Assembly: GCF_016786255.1 (NCBI RefSeq)
Contig: NZ_JADMKT010000062.1
Location: forward strand, 1 to 64,000
Direction of reading: 5' to 3'
Length of the DNA stretch: 64,000 bases
Source of the DNA: Robertkochia sediminum
GTDB lineage: Bacteria; Bacteroidota; Bacteroidia; Flavobacteriales; Flavobacteriaceae
Shown here piece after piece: positions 43,149-51,703 of this stretch (positions within the stretch are counted from its first letter, which is position 1; every line of letters starts with the position of its first letter). The translations under genes were made by a program, and so were the position numbers. Under the pieces are notes generated by a model. It made no database searches and had not been told where the DNA came from. It worked only from the letters and a program-made list of their open reading frames with translations.

Positions 43149-45529
43149 TCCCTATGAGAACGCAACACATAGACACGCTTATTCAAGAAGCTTCGGCCTT
43201 CGTTGGCAATACCTGGCCCCTCTACGGGTTCGTTACCTCGAATCCGCTATCAGGATATGAGAAACAACCCTTTGACCGCGCAGTAAGCCAGGCAGGTGAG
43301 ATCCTCGGTGCCCGCGTATATCCCGAAGCTGCTCAATATCGTCAGGCCTTCCATAGCGGAGATATCGATCGAAGCAAACTAAAGGAAATGCTTCAGGAGC
43401 AAGGGTTTATCCAGGAACCTGAATACTACCTGGAGATCTTAGAAAATGAACCTGTGACCACGACGGTTAATCCGTTTCACGATATCGATCGCATCACCAC
43501 CAAATGGCTGGCAGCCTTTATGGATGAAGGGCTAGCCGAATGGAGCATGCCCGGTAAGGAAAAAGGATTCTTTCAGGCCTGGAAACTCCTTGCCCGCTAC
43601 GATGAAGATCTCAAGGGAGGATTCAGATCAGAAACCACAGCAAGCACCGCTTCTGAGGTGATCGCTAATGTGCTAAACCACTTTGACGAAGAAGATCAAC
43701 TGAAACTTATTACGACCCACCTGGCTGCCCTTCCGGGATGGACCGGATACATCAAACTTAGAGCGGAAACAGGCTCAGACTGGCAGGAATACTATCCTGT
43801 AACCCTTGAAGATTACCTGGCGGTAAGGTTCTGCATTGCCCAGGCTATCGATGCACCCCTACTACCCGAAACACCACACCAAAACACCAATGAGGTACTG
43901 CCTCAATTACAATCTATATGGTTAAAAGCTTGGGAAGCGACCTGGCAGGAAAGCACCCTGGCCACCCTGAAAAGCAACAGGGAAATGGCTGCAGCAGCTA
44001 AACAGGATACCACCCTTCCCGATGCCCAACTCGTTTTCTGTATCGACACCCGTTCGGAGCCCATAAGACGTCATGTTGAGGCAGCCGGTAATTACGAGAC
44101 CTTCGGGTATGCCGGATTCTTTGGGATCGCCATGGATTACGTGAATCCTGACGACGGCCATGCCAGAAAATCGTGTCCGCCCATCGTACCTTCAGCCTAT
44201 AAGGTAGAGGAGCAACCGGCAACCGATCGCCAAGCAGCCTTCGAAGACTATCGCAAGAAGACAAAGGTGAACAACTTCATCAACTACTTCCTGAAACGCA
44301 TGAAGAACATGCTGCCATCTACCTTTGGATTTGTAGAGGGTAGTGGTCTGGCTTACGGCTTCGGGCTTATGGTGCGTACCTGCTTTCCCGGAGCATGGTA
44401 CCGAAGAAACCAAAATAAGGCTTTGACCCATGAAGGGATCTGCGCTCCCGGATTACACATCAACAACGAAGATGCCACCAGCCATATTCCGCTAAACGAC
44501 AGAGCCGGCATCGTGAAATCGGCCTTTGACCTGCTGGGGTGGACGAAATTTGCACCCCTGGTGGTCTTTTCAGGACACGGTAGTCACACGGCGAACAATC
44601 CTTTCGGATCGAGTCTTGATTGCGGGGCATGTGCCGCCAGTCCGGGTAGACACAATGCCCGAATGCTGGCCAAGCTGGCTAACGACCGAGAAGTTCGCGA
44701 AGTCCTCTTCAACGAGCACAATATCGTGATCCCGGAAAGCACATGGTTCGTTGGTGCCGAGCACACCACGACCACCGACCGCATCGAACTCTTCGATGCA
44801 GATGTTCCAAAGAGTCACCTTCAAATACTGGAGCAACTCAAAAAAGATCTGGGCATTGCACAACAAACCGCAACGGCCGAGCGACTGCAAACCGAAGGTA
44901 ATGGAGTGGCCCTGGCGGAGACCAAAGCCGGAAACTGGGCAGAGACCCGTCCGGAATGGGGACTGGCAAAAAATGCCGGATTCATTATCGCTCCGCGAAC
45001 AACGACCAGAGATATCAACCTCCAGGGACGTTGCTTCCTGCACTCTTACGACTGGGAGCACGACAAAGAAGGGAAAGCCCTCGAAGGCATTATGCAGGGC
45101 CCCATGGTGGTAACCCAATGGATCAACAACCACTACTACTTCTCTTCGGTAGATATCGACAGATTTGGAAGTGGTTCGAAGATCACTCATAATGTTACGG
45201 GAATGTTCGGAGTGGTTCAGGGTAATGGAGGAGACCTAAAAACAGGACTCCCTCTGCAATCGCTCAGAGCTACAGACGCCGAGATCTACCACCAGCCTTT
45301 ACGCCTGTCGGTCATGATCGAAGCCCCTGTAGAGCGGGTAACCGATATTCTGAAGCGAAACGAAAACCTCAGAACCCTATTGGACAACCAATGGATCTAC
45401 CTGATCGTTACCGATCCGTCCAAAGAGCTGAAAACGTATCGCTATACCGGAAACCTGGAATGGGAACCCCGGGTGATACCGGTAAAAACCGCGACGCGCG
45501 TTCGCAAAAGAGCGCAGGTCCCAGCCTGA
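43145..45529 (+). CDS. dabA: DabA, carbonic-anhydrase-like subunit (DUF2309)
   Basis: A 794-residue soluble protein of the DUF2309/UPF0753 family. The zinc site of the DAB family is complete: Cys299 and Asp301 in VFCIDTRSEP, then His478 and Cys493 in FSGHGSHTANNPFGSSLDCGACAAS, 15 residues apart as in the characterised Halothiobacillus enzyme. With DabB it forms a vectorial carbonic anhydrase at the inner membrane, raising cytoplasmic bicarbonate. There is no RuBisCO or carboxysome in the window, so in this heterotroph it should support anaplerotic or biosynthetic carboxylations. Starts at ATG 43145 (overlapping dabB) or 43154 are both possible. Confidence 0.92.
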   Translation: MIPMRTQHIDTLIQEASAFVGNTWPLYGFVTSNPLSGYEKQPFDRAVSQAGEILGARVYPEAAQYRQAFHSGDIDRSKLKEMLQEQGFIQEPEYYLEILENEPVTTTVNPFHDIDRITTKWLAAFMDEGLAEWSMPGKEKGFFQAWKLLARYDEDLKGGFRSETTASTASEVIANVLNHFDEEDQLKLITTHLAALPGWTGYIKLRAETGSDWQEYYPVTLEDYLAVRFCIAQAIDAPLLPETPHQNTNEVLPQLQSIWLKAWEATWQESTLATLKSNREMAAAAKQDTTLPDAQLVFCIDTRSEPIRRHVEAAGNYETFGYAGFFGIAMDYVNPDDGHARKSCPPIVPSAYKVEEQPATDRQAAFEDYRKKTKVNNFINYFLKRMKNMLPSTFGFVEGSGLAYGFGLMVRTCFPGAWYRRNQNKALTHEGICAPGLHINNEDATSHIPLNDRAGIVKSAFDLLGWTKFAPLVVFSGHGSHTANNPFGSSLDCGACAASPGRHNARMLAKLANDREVREVLFNEHNIVIPESTWFVGAEHTTTTDRIELFDADVPKSHLQILEQLKKDLGIAQQTATAERLQTEGNGVALAETKAGNWAETRPEWGLAKNAGFIIAPRTTTRDINLQGRCFLHSYDWEHDKEGKALEGIMQGPMVVTQWINNHYYFSSVDIDRFGSGSKITHNVTGMFGVVQGNGGDLKTGLPLQSLRATDAEIYHQPLRLSVMIEAPVERVTDILKRNENLRTLLDNQWIYLIVTDPSKELKTYRYTGNLEWEPRVIPVKTATRVRKRAQVPA

Positions 45530-45604
45530 TAACAAGAGGCAAAACAAACACTTATACCGGGTCCTTAATTTGACTTAATAGCAACCTCAACCCGGAATAC
45601 CCAG

Positions 45605-45643
45605 CCCACTCATGCATACTGCCCATGAGTGGGTTATTTTTTT
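45605..45643 (+). terminator. Terminator after dabBA
   Basis: CCCACTCATG (45605-45614) pairs perfectly with CATGAGTGGG (45624-45633), followed by eight T a few bases on. Confidence 0.85.
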
Positions 45644-45742
45644 TCAGACCGACCATCACTACGTAAAAACCGGACCGCTAAACGGAGGACAAACCCCTGT
45701 ATGCCAATAAAGTTTTACTTTTAACACTCCAAGTAAAAGGGC

Positions 45743-46858
45743 ATGAACAGCATTGCAAAAAGCGTGCGCAACACGGCATTTCACCGGTGGTATAAGCGCA
45801 ATGAGAAATACGCTCCCATTCTATTCTTTATAGGCGGATTTATCTTTGATTCGCTTACCCTGGGGCGTATCGACCGGTTATACGACATCACCGTACTATG
45901 CCTGTACATGATCATGGCTACCTTTTGCCTGTACCTATATAATAAACCCGAAACCGGACGATGGCGATCCCGGTTTGCTTTTGCCTACCGCGATTACCTG
46001 CCACTGGCCATACAATTTTTCTTTGGAGGGCTCTCCAGCGCCTATGTGATCTACTTCTCGCGGAGCGTTTCCCTGAGTAAGACCGCGTCCTTTTTCGTGA
46101 TCCTGGTCCTGTTGTTCTTTGCCAACGAACTCCTGAGAAACCGCATCTCCAACCGCTATATGCAATTTGGCATGTATTCCTTTATAAGTTTCACCTTTTT
46201 CGCCTTTATGGTCCCGGTATTCATAAGGGAGATGAACGAAACGATCTTCCTGATCTCCGGCATGCTCAGCCTGACGTGTACCTTACTCTTATTACTGTTG
46301 ATATTTCGGGCCGGAACTGAGACCAGGCAACCACGTCATCTTATACAACTTACAGCCCTTATCTTCCTGGTCTATGGGGCCATGTATACCTTTTACCATT
46401 TCAGGCTGATCCCTCCCGTACCCCTGGCGTTAAAAACAGGGCTGGTAGCCCACGAGGTAAAAAAGACCGGCGACACCTATGAGGTTATCTACCAGCGCAG
46501 TGGCGGCCGGGGCATCTGGAAAGCCTACGACCAAAGGTTCTATTACAAACAAGGTGATCCCGTATATGTATTCTCTTCGGTATTTGCTCCGACAGCCCTG
46601 AAAAAAAGCATTGTGCACCGATGGGCCTGGTATAGTGCAAAGAAAGACCTCTGGCAGGCCGTAGACAGTATAAGCTATGAGATCACCGGTGGACGCGACC
46701 AGGGCTATAGGGGGTACACCTTTAAGACTAATGTCTGGCCCGGCCATTGGAAGGTCGAGGTACTCACCGATGAAGACCAGGTATTGGGGATCATCGATTT
46801 TGAGATCGTTCCCCTTTCTGAAGACCAGACGCTCAGACTTCTTAAAAAAGATTTCTAA
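45743..46858 (+). CDS. Membrane protein with C-terminal DUF2914
   Basis: A 371-residue protein. The first ~220 residues have about seven membrane segments (YAPILFFIGGFIFDSLTLGRI, YRDYLPLAIQFFFGGLSSAYVIYF). After about 250, a soluble domain has the DUF2914 pattern: YVFSSVFAPTALKKSIVHRWAWY, SYEITGGRDQGYRGYTFKTNVWPGHWKVEVLT. DUF2914 function is not known. It follows the dabBA terminator by ~100 bp and has its own promoter presumably, so a link to the DAB system is only positional. Confidence 0.82.
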   Translation: MNSIAKSVRNTAFHRWYKRNEKYAPILFFIGGFIFDSLTLGRIDRLYDITVLCLYMIMATFCLYLYNKPETGRWRSRFAFAYRDYLPLAIQFFFGGLSSAYVIYFSRSVSLSKTASFFVILVLLFFANELLRNRISNRYMQFGMYSFISFTFFAFMVPVFIREMNETIFLISGMLSLTCTLLLLLLIFRAGTETRQPRHLIQLTALIFLVYGAMYTFYHFRLIPPVPLALKTGLVAHEVKKTGDTYEVIYQRSGGRGIWKAYDQRFYYKQGDPVYVFSSVFAPTALKKSIVHRWAWYSAKKDLWQAVDSISYEITGGRDQGYRGYTFKTNVWPGHWKVEVLTDEDQVLGIIDFEIVPLSEDQTLRLLKKDF

Positions 46859-47127
46859 TCCGGAGAAAACATCGGTTGGACATCGTAATTCTTCCCTGAA
46901 AACACCCTCTGCATAACACCTGAGATCCGTTCAAAATAGGTCTTTTAAGACTGGAAAAGAACACCGTTCAAAAAAAATCAAAAAAACTTCACTTCACTCA
47001 AACGTTAGAGTACTACTGATCTGAGCGGTCCATTTAAAAACTATCATTTGTCATGTTTTTACCCTTATTAGCCCAGTAATTTAGTCGTCTAAAATCAAGG
47101 AAAGGTTATCCTAAAAATTCAATTCAT

Positions 47128-49383
47128 ATGACAAATTCCACTCTAACCGCTCCCATCAAAATTTCTGATAAATTTCAGGAAGGTGACTGGACGAAGACCG
47201 TTAACGTAAGGGATTTCGTAATTAAAAATATCACTCCTTATCACGGAACTTCTGAGTTCCTTGAAGGCCCCACCCTAAACACCATGAAACTCTGGGAAAA
47301 ATGTACCCAGGCCATGAAAGAAGAGCGTGCGAACAATGGCGTAAGATCGGTGGATACTGAAACCGTATCAGGCGTTGCTTCACACAAGGCAGGTTATATA
47401 GATAAGGAGAGTGAAGTGATCGTTGGTTTACAAACCGACGAGCTGCTTAAGCGTGCTATGAAACCTTTCGGAGGGTTTAAAGTGGTACAAAAAGCACTTC
47501 AGGAGCATGGACTGGAACCTGCACCACAGGTAACAGCAATGTTCGAAAATCATATTAAGACGCACAACGACGGGGTATTTGACGCCTACAATGCAGAGAT
47601 CAGAAAATTCCGTTCTCTCGGGGTGATCACCGGATTACCGGACAACTATGCCCGTGGCCGTATTATTGGAGACTACCGAAGAGTAGCCCTTTACGGTATC
47701 GACTTCCTTATTGAAGAGAAGAAAAAAGACCTTGAGAACATTACCGGACCTATGAGCGATAAGGTGATTCGCCTTCGCGAAGAGGTTTCAGAGCAGATCA
47801 AAGCCCTTAAAGAGCTTGTAGTGATGGGATCGTACTACGATCTAGAGCTTCACAGACCGGCAGCTTGTGCCCGCGAGGCGGTTCAGTGGACCTACATGGC
47901 TTACCTGGCTGCGGTAAAAGAGCAGGATGGTGCAGCGATGTCTTTAGGTAATGTTTCTTCATTCCTTGATATCTATATTGAGCGCGACCTTCAATCCGGT
48001 TTGATCACCGAGAAAGAAGCTCAGGAATTCATCGACCAGTTCGTAATGAAATTACGTATGGTACGTCACCTGAGACCGGCCGCTTACGACGAACTCTTTG
48101 CCGGAGATCCTACCTGGGTTACCGAAGCCATCGGGGGAACGTTCTTTGACGGACGAACCAAGGTAACCAAAACTTCGTTCCGTTTCTTGCAAACCCTGTA
48201 CAACCTGGGGCCATCTCCGGAACCTAATATTACCGTACTTTGGTCTGACGACCTGCCTGAGAACTTTAAGAACTACTGTTCTAAAGTAGCCATCGACACC
48301 TCGTCTATCCAGTTCGAGAACGACAAGTTGATGCGCACCACCAGACATTCTGACGACTACGGTATTGCATGTTGTGTTTCTTTCCAGGAGATCGGAAAGC
48401 AGATCCAGTTCTTTGGTGCACGTACCAACCTGGCCAAAACCCTGCTTATGGCGATCAATGGCGGACGCGATGAGATCACAGGAAAACCGATCCTTAACGG
48501 TATCCCTGATTGTGACGACGAGTACCTGAACTATGTGAAGGTAATGGCCAACTTCCGCGTTGCCATGAAAGAAGTAGCCCGTGTGTATAATGATTCCATG
48601 AACATTATTCACTACATGCATGATAAATACTACTACGAGAAAGCACAAATGGCGCTTATCGACACCGATCCGGAGATCAATATCGCTTATGGTATTGCCG
48701 GTCTGTCGATCGTAGCAGACTCCCTTTCGGCGATCAAATACGCTAAGGTAAAACCAGTTCGTAATGAGCAAGGACTTACCACCGACTTCATTATCGAAGG
48801 TGAGTTCCCTGCATACGGAAACGATGATGACAAAGTAGACAGCATTGCTGCAGATGTGGTTGCGACCTTTAACGCCGAACTTCAAAAACTAAAAGTGTAC
48901 AAGGATGCCATCCCTTCACTTTCAGTACTAACCATTACCTCTAACGTAGTGTACGGTAAGAAAACCGGTGCTACACCTGACGGTAGAGCCATGGGAGTGC
49001 CGTTTGCTCCGGGAGCAAACCCAATGCACGGCCGTGACAAGAATGGGGCTATCGCTTCGCTCAATTCGGTAGCCAAGATCGATTACGAAGATGCTCAGGA
49101 CGGTATTTCAAATACCTTCTCTATCGTACCTAAATCTTTAGGTAACGATGAGCCTCAGCGTATCAACAATCTCAGAACCATCCTTGACGGTTATTTCAAC
49201 AAAGGAGCACACCATATGAACGTGAACGTTCTTAACAAGGAAACGCTTTTAGCGGCCATGGAAAATCCTGAAGAGTATCCACAACTTACCATCAGGGTTT
49301 CAGGCTACGCTGTAAACTTTATTCGCCTTACGCGCGACCAGCAGATGGAAGTGATCGCAAGATCGTTCCACGAAAGCATGTAA
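47128..49383 (+). CDS. pflB: Formate C-acetyltransferase (pyruvate formate-lyase)
   Basis: A 751-residue glycyl-radical enzyme. True PFL marks: the adjacent catalytic pair Cys415-Cys416 in GIACCVSF, and the radical Gly726 in RVSGYAVNF near the C-terminus, with [25 protein letters not shown] in the barrel. The CC pair separates it from glycerol or diol dehydratases and other glycyl-radical enzymes. It converts pyruvate and CoA to acetyl-CoA and formate without oxygen; the radical form is cut by O2. The 269 bp upstream show no clear FNR or Crp-type site. A strong terminator lies between it and pflA. Confidence 0.95.
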   Translation: MTNSTLTAPIKISDKFQEGDWTKTVNVRDFVIKNITPYHGTSEFLEGPTLNTMKLWEKCTQAMKEERANNGVRSVDTETVSGVASHKAGYIDKESEVIVGLQTDELLKRAMKPFGGFKVVQKALQEHGLEPAPQVTAMFENHIKTHNDGVFDAYNAEIRKFRSLGVITGLPDNYARGRIIGDYRRVALYGIDFLIEEKKKDLENITGPMSDKVIRLREEVSEQIKALKELVVMGSYYDLELHRPAACAREAVQWTYMAYLAAVKEQDGAAMSLGNVSSFLDIYIERDLQSGLITEKEAQEFIDQFVMKLRMVRHLRPAAYDELFAGDPTWVTEAIGGTFFDGRTKVTKTSFRFLQTLYNLGPSPEPNITVLWSDDLPENFKNYCSKVAIDTSSIQFENDKLMRTTRHSDDYGIACCVSFQEIGKQIQFFGARTNLAKTLLMAINGGRDEITGKPILNGIPDCDDEYLNYVKVMANFRVAMKEVARVYNDSMNIIHYMHDKYYYEKAQMALIDTDPEINIAYGIAGLSIVADSLSAIKYAKVKPVRNEQGLTTDFIIEGEFPAYGNDDDKVDSIAADVVATFNAELQKLKVYKDAIPSLSVLTITSNVVYGKKTGATPDGRAMGVPFAPGANPMHGRDKNGAIASLNSVAKIDYEDAQDGISNTFSIVPKSLGNDEPQRINNLRTILDGYFNKGAHHMNVNVLNKETLLAAMENPEEYPQLTIRVSGYAVNFIRLTRDQQMEVIARSFHESM

Positions 49384-49393
49384 TTCCACAACC

Positions 49394-49438
49394 AAGGTGC
49401 CCAAGGGTCTATAACAGGGCTTTTGGGCACCTTTTTTA
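49394..49438 (+). terminator. Terminator between pflB and pflA
   Basis: AAGGTGCCCAA (49394-49404) pairs perfectly with TTGGGCACCTT (49423-49433), followed by T-run. It lies right before the pflA start, so it probably makes pflA less abundant than pflB. Confidence 0.85.
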
Positions 49439-49448
49439 ATGTATTGAT

Positions 49449-50195
49449 ATGCATACACCCGATAATACTCTGGCGGTACATTCCATCGAATCTTTTGGCA
49501 CCCATGACGGGCCCGGCATCCGATTGGTGATCTTTTTACAGGGATGCAAGCTAAAATGCCGGTATTGTCATAACCCCGATACCATAAGTACTACGGGAGG
49601 AACGCTCTACACCATCGAAGAGATGGTAGACAGGGCCGTAAAAATGAAACCCTACTTCAGCAATGGCGGTGGCGTTACCGTATCGGGAGGAGAACCCCTC
49701 CTGCAGGCTAAGAACCTGATCCCCCTGTTTAAAAGACTGCAAGAAGAAGGGATACACACCAATATCGACACCAACGGACGCATCATGAACCACTTTAGCG
49801 AAACGCTGAGTGAGATCGCAGACCTGGCCATGTTAGATATTAAACACCCTACAGAAGAAGGCTACCGGGATATTACCGGTGAAAAAAATAAAGACATTGC
49901 CCTGCGCTTTGCTGCCATGAGAGAAGCCCAGGGAAAACCGATGTGGCTGCGTTATGTCCTTATTCCGGGCATTACCAACACACCGGAAAACCTCCACGCT
50001 CTGGGACAGCACTTTAAAGATTACCGCCATATTGAGCGCATCGAATTACTGCCCTACCACAAACTGGGCGTACATAAATGGGAAGCTCTGGGCTGGGAAT
50101 ACACCATGCACGACACCAAAGAGAATACCGATGAAGAACTGAAGATGGCCCGCGAGATCATGGAGGAGTATTTTGACCACATTACGGTGAACTAA
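49449..50195 (+). CDS. pflA: Pyruvate formate-lyase activating enzyme
   Basis: A 248-residue radical-SAM enzyme. The CxxxCxxC motif is Cys33, Cys37, Cys40 in GCKLKCRYCHNP, ligating one 4Fe-4S cluster. There is no second ferredoxin-like insert, which matches activators of PFL rather than those of other glycyl-radical enzymes. GGGVTVSGGEPLLQ is the SAM-binding glycine block, followed by DTNGRI and LDIKHPTEEGY. It abstracts the Gly726 hydrogen of PflB using SAM and an electron donor. It follows pflB by 66 bp, across the terminator, and precedes the transporter by 20 bp. Confidence 0.95.
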   Translation: MHTPDNTLAVHSIESFGTHDGPGIRLVIFLQGCKLKCRYCHNPDTISTTGGTLYTIEEMVDRAVKMKPYFSNGGGVTVSGGEPLLQAKNLIPLFKRLQEEGIHTNIDTNGRIMNHFSETLSEIADLAMLDIKHPTEEGYRDITGEKNKDIALRFAAMREAQGKPMWLRYVLIPGITNTPENLHALGQHFKDYRHIERIELLPYHKLGVHKWEALGWEYTMHDTKENTDEELKMAREIMEEYFDHITVN

Positions 50196-50214
50196 TTGAT
50201 ATAGCAGAAGGAAT

Positions 50215-51480
50215 ATGAGCACAGGGAAATTAAAGAACAGATGGCTTATTGCCGCCTCGGCAGTAGGAATTCACCTTTCGATAGGATCGATCTACGCCTA
50301 CTCGGTAATGACCAATCCGGTAAAAGATGTGTTTGGCGCAGAAGCCAGCGACATCAAATGGGCCTTTAAACTGGCCATTCTCTTTTTAGGACTCACCACG
50401 ACCTTTTTAGGAAAATGGGCCGAAAAGGCCGGACCCCGAAAAAGCGGTATGGTTGCCGGACTGCTCTACGGTATAGGTACCCTCGGATCGGGATTGGCCG
50501 TGCAAATGGCTTCCCTGCCCCTGTTCTATATAAGCTATGGGGTGATAGGAGGTATCGGACTCGGACTGGGGTATATGGCGCCGGTGAGCACCCTGGTTAA
50601 ATGGTTTCCCGACCGCAAAGGTCTGGCTACCGGACTCGCCATTATGGGCTTTGGTTTCTCCGCACTGATCTTTGGCCCCTTCATGCAACAACTCTTTGAA
50701 AGTGCCGGGATACACAACGCATTTTACATCTTAGGATCCCTGTACACCACCATCATATTGTTAAGCTCATTATACCTGGCACCTCCCCCGGCCGGGTATG
50801 CCCCCGAAGGCTTCAGGGAAGCAAAGACCAAGGAAGGCTCTTTCCCCCAAACCGCCGAAATATCGGCTTCCCAGGCCTTAAAAACCCCGAAATTCTGGTA
50901 CCTGTGGGTCATGATGTTCATTAACATCTCCTGTGGTATCGCCCTGATCTCTGCTGCCAGTCCCATGACCCAGGAAGTGCTTGGATTCACAGCCCTGGAA
51001 GCTGCAGCCATCGTGGGAGTGATAGGGATCTTTAACGGTCTCGGACGTATTTTCTGGTCCAGCCTTTCAGACTACCTCGGAAGAGATAACACCTTTATCC
51101 TCTTCTTCCTGTTTCAGGTAGTTGCCTTTTATTTTCTGCCTAAGACGGGTACTGAATGGATCTTCCTGGCCTTATTGTTCACGGTGATCTCCATGTACGG
51201 TGGCGGATTTGCCATCCTACCGGCATTTATCGGAGACCTTTTTGGCACCAAAAGCCTTGGAGTGATCAACGGTCGCATCCTTTCTGCCTGGGCACTTGGA
51301 GGGGTGGCAGGACCAACGCTCTACGACCTGATCAAAGGGCAAACCGGTTCGCTCAATACCACCCTGAGCCTGTTCTCTGTGCTGTTTTTTGCAGCCCTGA
51401 TCGCAGCATTCCTCATTAAGTCGTCTGTAAAGAAGACTTCAAAGAGCGAAACCCCGGCCTTTACACGAAAGGCGGCATAG
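50215..51480 (+). CDS. OFA-family MFS transporter
   Basis: A 421-residue protein with twelve membrane segments of the oxalate/formate antiporter family: YAYSVMTNPVKDVFGA in the first loop, YGVIGGIGLGLGYMAPVSTLVKWFPDRKGLATGLAIMGFG in the middle, and IFNGLGRIFWSSLSDYLGRDN in the second half. OFA members carry formate, oxalate, pyruvate or lactate. Directly 20 bp behind pflA it most likely exports formate or imports pyruvate; FocA-type channels are absent from the window, so this may replace FocA. Confidence 0.88.
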   Translation: MSTGKLKNRWLIAASAVGIHLSIGSIYAYSVMTNPVKDVFGAEASDIKWAFKLAILFLGLTTTFLGKWAEKAGPRKSGMVAGLLYGIGTLGSGLAVQMASLPLFYISYGVIGGIGLGLGYMAPVSTLVKWFPDRKGLATGLAIMGFGFSALIFGPFMQQLFESAGIHNAFYILGSLYTTIILLSSLYLAPPPAGYAPEGFREAKTKEGSFPQTAEISASQALKTPKFWYLWVMMFINISCGIALISAASPMTQEVLGFTALEAAAIVGVIGIFNGLGRIFWSSLSDYLGRDNTFILFFLFQVVAFYFLPKTGTEWIFLALLFTVISMYGGGFAILPAFIGDLFGTKSLGVINGRILSAWALGGVAGPTLYDLIKGQTGSLNTTLSLFSVLFFAALIAAFLIKSSVKKTSKSETPAFTRKAA

Positions 51481-51703
51481 AAATTTAAGTGATATAACAA
51501 CATACCCCCCGGGCCAAAGCCAGGGTGGGCGAGACAAGACTAATAGCGTATATTGATTTAGCAGTTTTCATACGTCCAAGGGGTAAAAAGTAGGGAATAT
51601 ACTTCCCTAATACCCACCTTTATTAGTATATTTTGCGAGCTTTTCCATACGGGTTGATCCCTGAGGAAGAGCTCGCATCGTTTTAGGACCATATCACAAA
51701 CTC

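Noticed and set aside
46859-47127. FNR or Crp operator upstream of pflB
   Set aside because: I looked for TTGAT-N4-ATCAA-like and TGTGA-like palindromes and saw none convincing.
48052-48885. A 277-codon minus-strand frame in pflB
   Set aside because: It is antisense to conserved PFL sequence and shows no domain.
47128-49383. Glycerol or diol dehydratase (other glycyl-radical enzyme)
   Set aside because: The adjacent Cys415-Cys416 pair and the single-cluster activator next to it are specific to pyruvate formate-lyase.
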